DNA of 11,603 nt from Pedobacter sp. UBA1951 (GTDB lineage: Bacteria; Bacteroidota; Bacteroidia; Sphingobacteriales; Sphingobacteriaceae), in the NCBI GenBank assembly GCA_002336465.1, contig DDEP01000214.1:1-11603 (forward strand), given 5' to 3'. Shown piece after piece: positions 6,476 through 11,603 of the stretch; within the stretch, counting starts at the first letter, position 1, and every line of letters begins with the position of its first letter. The notes under the pieces were generated by a model. It was not told the DNA's origin. It did not search any database and was given only the letters and a program-made list of their open reading frames with translations. The translations under genes were made by a program, and so were the position numbers.

Positions 6476-6499
6476 AACGCTAATCGCCTAACGCCAAAC
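6476..6499. repeat. Right arm of the 24-bp imperfect inverted repeat
   Basis: On the plus strand the units are AACGCTA, ATCGCCT, AACGCCA and AACAATT (6476-6503), the last touching the tig stop codon. The core matches the reverse complement of 6016-6039 at 21 of 24 positions, so the two arms bracket the four-helix-bundle relic and its promoter. Confidence 0.7.
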
Positions 6500-6501
6500 A
6501 A

Positions 6502-7848
6502 TTACGCTAAAGCCGTAAATTTGTTGTAGGCAATTTCTTTTTCATTTAAAGTAACTACAGACTTAATGTAATCAAAAACTTTTGAAGCTTTAACTTCTTC
6601 AAAGATTCTATTTACATTCTCTTTTTCCTGCAAGAAATTGGTTGTGTATTGTGCCAATTGATCTTCAGGTAAAGCCTGCGGGCTGTACATTCTAAATTGG
6701 GCATCTAAACGTTGCTTAGCTGTTTCAAAAACGTCTTTGTATTCTATTTTAATATCGTTTTCTTTAACGATCTTGTTTTCGATCAAAGTCCATTTTAAGT
6801 TCTTAGCAAAGTCATTGTAACCTTCTGCTAATTCTGCATCAGATAATTTTTCGTTAGTAGCTTTTAACCATTTACGTAAAAACTCATCTGGTAGCTGCAT
6901 TTTTGTTTGCTCAGAATATTGTGTGTAAATATCATTTTGTAATTTACGATCAGCATCCTGCTTAAACATAGCTTCAATCTCTTCTTTGATCTTGGTATTG
7001 AAACCTTCTTCATCAGTTACTACACCTGCTCCAAACAATTTATCAAAAAACTCTTGGTTAAGGTCTGCTTCTTCTAAGCGGTTAACATTTTTAACGGTAA
7101 CTTTAAATTTAGATTTTACTGCTGCTGCTTGCTCATCAGTAATGTTCAACAATTTAGCGATTGCTGCTGCATCATTGCCATAAGCTTTTTGTACATCTAA
7201 TTCAATTACATCGTCTTTTTTGGTACCGATCAATGATTTTAAAATCTTTTTATCGGTTACAAGATCTGTACGAACAGATCCTGTGCTTGTGATGCCTCCT
7301 TCTAGAACTGAACCATCTTCTGCTAGCTCAGCTAAATCAGCATAAAGTACATCGCCTTCGGCAGCAGCTTCTGGATTTGTCATTTTACCATAGCTTTTGC
7401 GGATATTTTTGATACGCTCTGCTAAAGTTTCCTCGTCTGCTGTTACATTATATTGTGTAAATTTATCTTTCGAAGTTATATCGATATCTACTGCAGGTGC
7501 AAGTCCTATTTCGTATGCAAATTCAAAAGTATCGTTACCATCCCAGTTAAAATCTTTTTCATCTTCTACTTTTGGTAGCGGCTGGCCTAAGATTTCAACA
7601 TTGTTATCTGTTAAATATTTACCTATATTCTCATTTAACATATTGTTGATCTCTTCAACAAGAATGCTTTTTCCGTACATTCTTTTGATGTGACCTACTG
7701 GTACCATTCCTTTACGGAAACCTGGTAGGTTAGCTTTTTTTGCCTGCTCTTTTAAAGCTTTATCTACTCTTGGCGCGTAATCTTCAGGTGCGATAGCAAT
7801 TTTTACTACTGCGTTTAAATCATCAATTTTCTCCTGTGTGATGTTCAT
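6502..7848 (-). CDS. tig: Trigger factor (ribosome-associated chaperone)
   Basis: A 448-residue trigger factor, which binds ribosomal protein L23 at the exit tunnel and shields nascent chains. The N-terminal domain carries the ribosome-binding signature NLPGFRKGMVP (40-50; GFRKG 43-47). The middle PPIase-like region (about 155-250) starts with EGDVLYADL, and a long helical C-terminal chaperone domain follows to the end. The frame is open back to a TTG at 7857, but the ATG at 7848 gives MNITQEKID, the usual start in Bacteroidota homologues, so that start is chosen. The gene precedes clpP-clpX in the same orientation, as in many bacteria, but with a 500-bp insertion-like gap. The PPIase region looks divergent from the E. 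coli one; catalytic activity is uncertain. Confidence 0.95.
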   Translation of the reverse strand: MNITQEKIDDLNAVVKIAIAPEDYAPRVDKALKEQAKKANLPGFRKGMVPVGHIKRMYGKSILVEEINNMLNENIGKYLTDNNVEILGQPLPKVEDEKDFNWDGNDTFEFAYEIGLAPAVDIDITSKDKFTQYNVTADEETLAERIKNIRKSYGKMTNPEAAAEGDVLYADLAELAEDGSVLEGGITSTGSVRTDLVTDKKILKSLIGTKKDDVIELDVQKAYGNDAAAIAKLLNITDEQAAAVKSKFKVTVKNVNRLEEADLNQEFFDKLFGAGVVTDEEGFNTKIKEEIEAMFKQDADRKLQNDIYTQYSEQTKMQLPDEFLRKWLKATNEKLSDAELAEGYNDFAKNLKWTLIENKIVKENDIKIEYKDVFETAKQRLDAQFRMYSPQALPEDQLAQYTTNFLQEKENVNRIFEEVKASKVFDYIKSVVTLNEKEIAYNKFTALA

Positions 7849-7863
7849 TTTATTCAATTAGAG

Positions 7864-7891
7864 TTGAGTATTGAGATATGAGATTTGAGGT
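7864..7891. repeat. Four degenerate 7-bp tandem repeats upstream of tig
   Basis: The plus strand reads TTGAGTA, TTGAGAT, ATGAGAT, TTGAGGT with no gaps, consensus WTGAGNN. The array starts 16 bp before the tig ATG and lies between that ATG and the candidate -7 box at 7894-7901, so it may be transcribed as leader. Confidence 0.6.
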
Positions 7892-7893
7892 GA

Positions 7894-7901
7894 TAAAGTT
7901 A
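7894..7901 (-). promoter_or_regulatory. Possible -7 box (TAACTTTA) for tig
   Basis: A 7/8 match to TAnnTTTG on the minus strand, identical to the box proposed for amn, about 45 bp before the tig ATG. No convincing -33 TTTG lies 17-20 bp upstream, so this is tentative. Confidence 0.25.
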
Positions 7902-7950
7902 AACCCAAACGCACATCGATATAAATTATTTAAAATGTCTTTTTAAAATA

Positions 7951-7982
7951 AAACCGTCCAGACATAAAATCATGGACGGTTT
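7951..7982 (-). terminator. Rho-independent terminator of tRNA-Leu
   Basis: AAACCGTCCA (7951-7960) pairs perfectly with TGGACGGTTT (7973-7982), a 10-bp stem with a 12-nt loop. It begins 8 bp after the tRNA 3' end. On the minus strand the right arm continues into TTTTATTTT. It insulates the tRNA from tig. Confidence 0.85.
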
Positions 7983-7990
7983 ACCTTTTG

Positions 7991-8072
7991 TGCGGAAGAA
8001 GGGACTCGAACCCCCACGCCGTGAAGCGCCAGATCCTAAGTCTGGTGCGGCTACCAATTACGCCACTTCCGC
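7991..8072 (-). tRNA. tRNA-Leu (anticodon UAG)
   Basis: Read on the minus strand this is a class II tRNA of 82 nt. The acceptor stem GCGGAAG/CTTCCGC is perfect, with discriminator A at 7991. The anticodon stem CCAGA/TCTGG closes the loop CTTAGGA, anticodon TAG. A variable arm with a CGC/GCG stem follows, and the T arm has loop TTCGAGT. CCA is not encoded (ACAA follows), so it must be added after transcription. It reads CUA/CUN leucine codons. It has a strong promoter just upstream and its own terminator, so it is a single-gene unit. Confidence 0.95.
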
Positions 8073-8094
8073 AGTTAGGATTTATTTCGGATTG

Positions 8095-8124
8095 CAAAGA
8101 TAGTGTTTTGCTTTTATTTACAAA
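8095..8124 (-). promoter_or_regulatory. Promoter of tRNA-Leu
   Basis: On the minus strand TTTG (8121-8124), an 18-bp spacer and TATCTTTG (8095-8102) give a full-consensus Bacteroidota promoter about 22 bp before the tRNA 5' end. The -33 box is the outermost part of the 36-bp palindrome. Confidence 0.75.
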
Positions 8125-8156
8125 AATAAATTGAAATTAATTTCAATTTATTTTTG
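8121..8156. repeat. Perfect 36-bp AT-rich palindrome; possible terminator of the metal-receptor gene
   Basis: Bases 8121-8156 equal their own reverse complement over all 36 positions (arms CAAAAATAAATTGAAATT and its complement, no spacer). It lies 40 bp past the stop of the metal-receptor gene. Its distal arm is T-rich on either strand, so it could fold as a terminator. It also supplies the -33 box of the tRNA-Leu promoter. A binding site for a symmetric DNA-binding protein is the other reading. Confidence 0.85.
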
Positions 8157-8196
8157 CCTCAAATCCTCCTTTTTTTGAGCTTATAGATGCAAAGTA

Positions 8197-8997
8197 TTAA
8201 TCCTTAATATCTTGCAAAAAATCAAAAAAGTACTGTACCGATTTTACCAATCTGCTACCATACCATGAAAACATCTCTCCATCTACCAACAACACTTTGG
8301 TTTGAGGCAATTGTGCCGCCAGTTCATCGATATGTTGCTGTTTGAACGGGTAGGGTTCTGATGATAGCAAAATCATTTTTGGAGCAATGTTTTTAATATC
8401 CTCTATGCTTAATTCGGGATAACGTTCTTCTTGAATCGCATTTATAAGCCCAACTTTTGTGAGTATATCATCAATAAAAGTATTTTTACCAGCAGCCATA
8501 TAGGGCTTTTTCCATATCAGATAAAGTGCGCTTAAAGAAATTGCATATTGAGCCGCTAAGCTTTGCAAGTCGGAAAATCCATTTTTAATGAGGTAGTTCA
8601 AATAAGAAGCTTCAGGTTGTCGGTTTACCAACTCTCCTATTTCGGTAATTGTAGTAAGCGCATCTTCAAGTGTATAAATATCGCTCATCCATACCGGAAA
8701 TTCTTGCATTAACTGCTCTATGTCTTGTTTGGTATTTTCTTCTTTGTTACCTATAATCAAATCGGGTTTTAAGGCTCTAATTTCATCTATCTTAAGCTTT
8801 TTCGTTCCTCCTATTTTTGGTGTAGAAGCAAATTTTTCGATAGGATGAATACAGAACTTAGTAATTCCTACAACCTCATCATTTAAGCCCAAATCAAACA
8901 AGAGTTCTGTTTGCGAAGGCACCAGCGAAACAATACGTTTGGGTGGGTAATTTAGGGTTATGGTATTGCCCAACTGATCTGTAAAGCTCTTTTGCAT
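8197..8997 (-). CDS. Helical-backbone metal receptor (BtuF-like periplasmic-binding fold), no signal peptide
   Basis: A 266-residue protein of the class III substrate-binding fold used by BtuF/FhuD-type proteins, which bind cobalamin, haem or siderophores for ABC import. Typical stretches are PKRIVSLVPSQTELLFDLGL (19-38), VVGITKFCIHP (42-52), GGTKKLKIDEIRALKPDLII (63-82), YLIWKKPYMAAG (159-170) and ERYPELS (191-197). Unlike classical BtuF it begins MQKSFTDQLG with no hydrophobic signal sequence, and no upstream in-frame start would add one: a full -7 box ends four bases before the ATG. No BtuC/BtuD partner is nearby; the adjacent permease is of the unrelated FtsX/MacB type. The ligand is unknown. 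Cys49 and His51 are possible contacts, but that is a guess. A cytoplasmic cobalamin- or corrinoid-handling role is conceivable. Confidence 0.82.
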   Translation of the reverse strand: MQKSFTDQLGNTITLNYPPKRIVSLVPSQTELLFDLGLNDEVVGITKFCIHPIEKFASTPKIGGTKKLKIDEIRALKPDLIIGNKEENTKQDIEQLMQEFPVWMSDIYTLEDALTTITEIGELVNRQPEASYLNYLIKNGFSDLQSLAAQYAISLSALYLIWKKPYMAAGKNTFIDDILTKVGLINAIQEERYPELSIEDIKNIAPKMILLSSEPYPFKQQHIDELAAQLPQTKVLLVDGEMFSWYGSRLVKSVQYFFDFLQDIKD

Positions 8998-9001
8998 ACT
9001 G

Positions 9002-9009
9002 CAAAAATA
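9002..9009 (-). promoter_or_regulatory. Candidate -7 promoter box (TATTTTTG) for the metal-receptor gene
   Basis: A full match to TAnnTTTG on the minus strand. Its last base lies four bases before the ATG at 8997, the same spacing as in front of the DUF4254 gene. No good -33 TTTG is visible. Confidence 0.45.
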
Positions 9010-9026
9010 GGTATTATGCAGCTTTT

Positions 9027-9075
9027 TTTCGTCTTTCGTTGGTCGTTACTCGTTAATTGTTGCTCGTTGATCGTT
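9027..9075. repeat. Seven degenerate 7-bp tandem repeats (AACGANN on the minus strand)
   Basis: Bases 9027-9075 divide without gaps into seven heptamers with plus-strand consensus NNTCGTT (for example GGTCGTT, ACTCGTT, GCTCGTT, GATCGTT); one unit is AATTGTT. On the minus strand they read AACGANN and AACAATT, the same class as the repeats flanking the four-helix-bundle relic. The array fills much of the 117-bp gap between the permease stop and the metal-receptor gene. Confidence 0.75.
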
Positions 9076-9114
9076 ATACGCAATCCGGGCTATTTACTTT
9101 TTACTTCCTCAACT

Positions 9115-11589
9115 CTATTCATATTTAAGCATTTTTACCGGATCAGCTTTTACCGCCCTCATGCTTTGCAAGCTAACAATAGCTATGGCCAATAAAACAG
9201 AAGCTATATTTACGCTCAAGAAAAGGATAAAAGGCATTTCTATGCGATAGGTAAAAACCTTAAACCAGTTACTCATGTAGATATAAGCCAGTACATCGGC
9301 AATGATGTTGGCCGCGAGAACAAGTTTTACCAAATCTTTGTTCAGTAATTTGAGCAACGAACCTGTAGATGCTCCCAGCACTCTCCTTACGGCAATTTCT
9401 TTAAGCCTTATTTTTGCGCTATAGGCCGCAATGCTCAATAAGCCAAACAGCGATACCAAAAGGGTTAGACTACCAAACAAGAAAATGAGCCTACCTGATA
9501 TTTCATAGCTTAAATTCATTTTTGCTACTATCTCATCTACAAAGCTGATGCTTGGCTCTTCTCCCGGTTCTATTTGTCGCCATGTTTTTTTAATATCTCC
9601 AATGGTTTCAGTTATATTATGTGCATTTATTCTGATAATGATATTCTGACGCCAGTGAAATTTAAAATCGGTTGTTAAATAGATAGTGGGATTAATTTTG
9701 GTTTCAAATCCATATATCTGTATATCTTTTACCACGCCTATTATATTAAATTTCTTAAGCTCATCGTTCACATAAATTCCAATCTGCTGATCCAAATTAG
9801 GAGATAAAGCCAGTTTGTTAAAGAGCGTTTGGTTAATAACCACGCTGTTGAGCGTATCTGTACTCATTTTTTGGGCTGAAAAACCTCTACCAGCAATTAT
9901 CTTTCCCTTTACTACCGACAAATAGTTAGGATCCGTGTACTTGGCATCTACTTTCTGTTTTATGCCTCTAAATTCAATATCGTCTTCAAAACCAGAATCA
10001 TTAATTGGCATATCAACAGACCTTGACACATCTTCTACGCCTTTAATAGTTAGCAATCTCTGTCTTATGCTTTCAAACTCATTGGGATTGAGATTTCTAT
10101 GCTTGTGATTTGCAACACCCAGATTTACCAGCAGCTTTGGCTCTATACCCAAATCCTTATTTTTCATGTATTGCAATTGGGCATAAACCACTAAAAAGCT
10201 AATAGCTAATGATGCGGCAATGGCAAATTGTGAAACCATCAGCACTTTTCTGAATGTCCCAATTTTTTTTGATGTACTGAGGTTTCCCTTAAGTACTTTA
10301 ACGGGTGCATAACCCGATAAAATAAGCGCAGGGTACAAACCTGCTATGATAATTACGCCTATTAAAAGTAACAAAGACTGCTGTAATACTTTAAAAGTAT
10401 TGTAACCATCAAAAAACCTGAGGTTATCATTAATCATCAGGTTTATAGATGGCATAAAGAGCTCTACCAACATCAATGCAATTAAAAATGCGCCTATACA
10501 TTGAACTGCGGTTTCTAACAGAAATTGCTTGGTAAGATCTATTCTGAAACAGCCTAATACTTTTTTAACGCCAACTTCTTTGGCCCTGCTCTGTGCTAAA
10601 ACCAAAGCCATGTTGGTGTAGTTTACACATGAAATAAAGATCAAGAAACCTGCTAAGGTTGCCAAGATATAAATGCTCTTTTGCTTTGGGTTATCTGATG
10701 AATAATGCGAAGTAAGATTAATATCTGGAACGGCTTCTATAATTACTTTAGAACTGGTAATTCCTTCTTCCTTTTTTAAGATTTCTTTGGCTTCTTCTAT
10801 ACTTGGGTTAAATGTAGCACTACTGTTCTTACTTGCCAGTTTGGCGCTTTCTATTAGGTACTGGTTGTTTATTCTCTCAAACAGTTGTTTAATATCTACA
10901 TTTTTATTTACGGTAAACATGGTAGAGAAAAAGACGCCTAACAGCTGATCACCATATATTTTGGTGTCTAATTTTGTAATAACATCAAATTTAAAGACCG
11001 ATGGTTGTTTCTGATCATCCCATACTGCTTTTACCACTAAGTTTTCATCTTTAAAATTAGACCCTCCTTTTCTTATCAGGATTTTACCTATGGGGTCTTC
11101 ATTACCAAAATATTTTTTAGCACAGCTTAAACTTATGGCTATGGCATTAGGAGAAGCGTTAAATTCGGCAACACTTCCTTTTATCGGTTCAAGTGGGTAA
11201 ACTTCCAGAAAATTACTGTCGACCATTGCTGTTGCCGATCTTTCGGTAGGTTTTGAAACATCATTCGTTCCATATAAATATCTTCTGTTTTCTAAATGCC
11301 CCACAGCAACCTTTTCTACCTCGTGAAACTGCTCATTCAACATTTTAGCAAACAATGCCTTTATCTTTGGCCCCTTACTTTCTGCCCCGTTTTGAACTTC
11401 TGCTCTTCCAACCCTATAGGTACGATATAGCTTTTCATTCCATTTATCATAACCTGTTTCTCGGTTCACATAGGTTAAAATTGTCATGAAACCTGCCAAG
11501 CCCAATGCTAAACCCAATATATTTATGGTTGTATAAGACTTATTTTTCCATAAGTTGCGTAATGCTATTTTTAAATTTAGTTTAAACAT
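9115..11589 (-). CDS. ABC transporter permease, FtsX/MacB family, two-module type
   Basis: An 824-residue inner-membrane protein of the MacB/FtsX (type VII ABC) family. The N-terminus MFKLNLKIALRNLWKNKSYT leads into TM1 (about 22-41). A large extracytoplasmic domain (about 42-300) follows, then four TM segments (about 305-328, 358-380, 402-425, 449-471), a second periplasmic domain (about 475-695) and TM6-8 (about 700-724, 752-774, 785-808). The motif EIAVRRVLGAS (731-741) and the tail ADPVKMLKYE are family hallmarks; a parallel RAKEVGVKKVLG lies at 335-346. In this family the permease pairs with a separate ATPase and transmits mechanical force across the envelope (efflux, lipoprotein or peptide export). 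No ATPase is present in the window; it may lie upstream beyond the right edge or be encoded elsewhere. Substrate is unknown. Only 14 bp before the ATG are visible. Confidence 0.92.
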   Translation of the reverse strand: MFKLNLKIALRNLWKNKSYTTINILGLALGLAGFMTILTYVNRETGYDKWNEKLYRTYRVGRAEVQNGAESKGPKIKALFAKMLNEQFHEVEKVAVGHLENRRYLYGTNDVSKPTERSATAMVDSNFLEVYPLEPIKGSVAEFNASPNAIAISLSCAKKYFGNEDPIGKILIRKGGSNFKDENLVVKAVWDDQKQPSVFKFDVITKLDTKIYGDQLLGVFFSTMFTVNKNVDIKQLFERINNQYLIESAKLASKNSSATFNPSIEEAKEILKKEEGITSSKVIIEAVPDINLTSHYSSDNPKQKSIYILATLAGFLIFISCVNYTNMALVLAQSRAKEVGVKKVLGCFRIDLTKQFLLETAVQCIGAFLIALMLVELFMPSINLMINDNLRFFDGYNTFKVLQQSLLLLIGVIIIAGLYPALILSGYAPVKVLKGNLSTSKKIGTFRKVLMVSQFAIAASLAISFLVVYAQLQYMKNKDLGIEPKLLVNLGVANHKHRNLNPNEFESIRQRLLTIKGVEDVSRSVDMPINDSGFEDDIEFRGIKQKVDAKYTDPNYLSVVKGKIIAGRGFSAQKMSTDTLNSVVINQTLFNKLALSPNLDQQIGIYVNDELKKFNIIGVVKDIQIYGFETKINPTIYLTTDFKFHWRQNIIIRINAHNITETIGDIKKTWRQIEPGEEPSISFVDEIVAKMNLSYEISGRLIFLFGSLTLLVSLFGLLSIAAYSAKIRLKEIAVRRVLGASTGSLLKLLNKDLVKLVLAANIIADVLAYIYMSNWFKVFTYRIEMPFILFLSVNIASVLLAIAIVSLQSMRAVKADPVKMLKYE

Positions 11590-11603
11590 ACTTGTAGATT
11601 AGT

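Noticed and set aside
6002..6515. Target-site duplication flanking the inverted repeats
   Set aside because: I compared the bases just outside both arms and found no convincing direct repeat.
7849..7857. TTG at 7857 as the start of trigger factor (three extra residues)
   Set aside because: The ATG at 7848 gives the family-typical MNIT start; TTG starts are rare and nothing supports this one.
8158..8179. CTCAAA/TTTGAG hairpin after the metal-receptor gene
   Set aside because: Only 6 bp, AT-rich, with a 10-nt loop; the 36-bp palindrome next to it is a far better candidate for termination.
9027..9075. CRISPR array
   Set aside because: Units are 7 bp with no spacers and degenerate sequence; no cas genes are nearby.
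8197..11589. Metal receptor and MacB-type permease as one uptake transporter
   Set aside because: The permease is of the FtsX/MacB mechanotransmission type, not a BtuC-type importer, and the receptor has no signal peptide and its own promoter; adjacency is probably incidental.

Overview
The window looks like chromosomal DNA from a Bacteroidota species, most likely of the Sphingobacteriaceae (Pedobacter-like). The evidence is the low G+C content, the Bacteroidota-type promoter motif TAnnTTTG before several genes, the weak or absent Shine-Dalgarno sequences, and typical Bacteroidota protein families: a DUF4254-like protein next to a GT9 glycosyltransferase, a short AMP nucleosidase, an 800-residue FtsX/MacB permease and a 23S-IVP-type four-helix-bundle protein. 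This assignment rests on pattern recognition; no database search was run.

Layout. Plus strand, 1-2992: the 3' part of a PolX-type DNA polymerase/exonuclease (its PHP domain), then a compact set of DUF4254-like protein, GT9 glycosyltransferase and SixA-type histidine phosphatase. The last two overlap by 8 bp. Minus strand, 3097-11589 (so convergent with the first block): AMP nucleosidase; the proteostasis set tig > clpP > clpX, transcribed in that order; tRNA-Leu(UAG); a helical-backbone metal receptor (BtuF-like, no signal peptide); and a two-module FtsX/MacB permease whose start lies 14 bp inside the right edge.

The tig-clpP-clpX order is the classical one: trigger factor folds nascent chains, and ClpX unfolds substrates and feeds them to ClpP. 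Here tig and clpP are separated by 500 bp. That gap holds a decayed four-helix-bundle gene (one frameshift, one in-frame stop) with its own good promoter, flanked by 24-bp imperfect inverted repeats (21/24 matches). The repeats are built from degenerate 7-bp units (AACGNNN). The same heptamer family forms a seven-unit array at 9027-9075, and a different heptamer family lies in front of tig.

The coding content is ordinary housekeeping. The least explained material is between genes: the heptamer repeats, the inverted repeats around the four-helix-bundle relic, a perfect 36-bp palindrome between tRNA-Leu and the metal-receptor gene, and three genes whose -7 promoter box ends only 3-4 nt before the ATG, which suggests leaderless transcripts. 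I see no convincing new multi-gene system. The four-helix-bundle element with its repeat flanks is the best candidate for something under-described.
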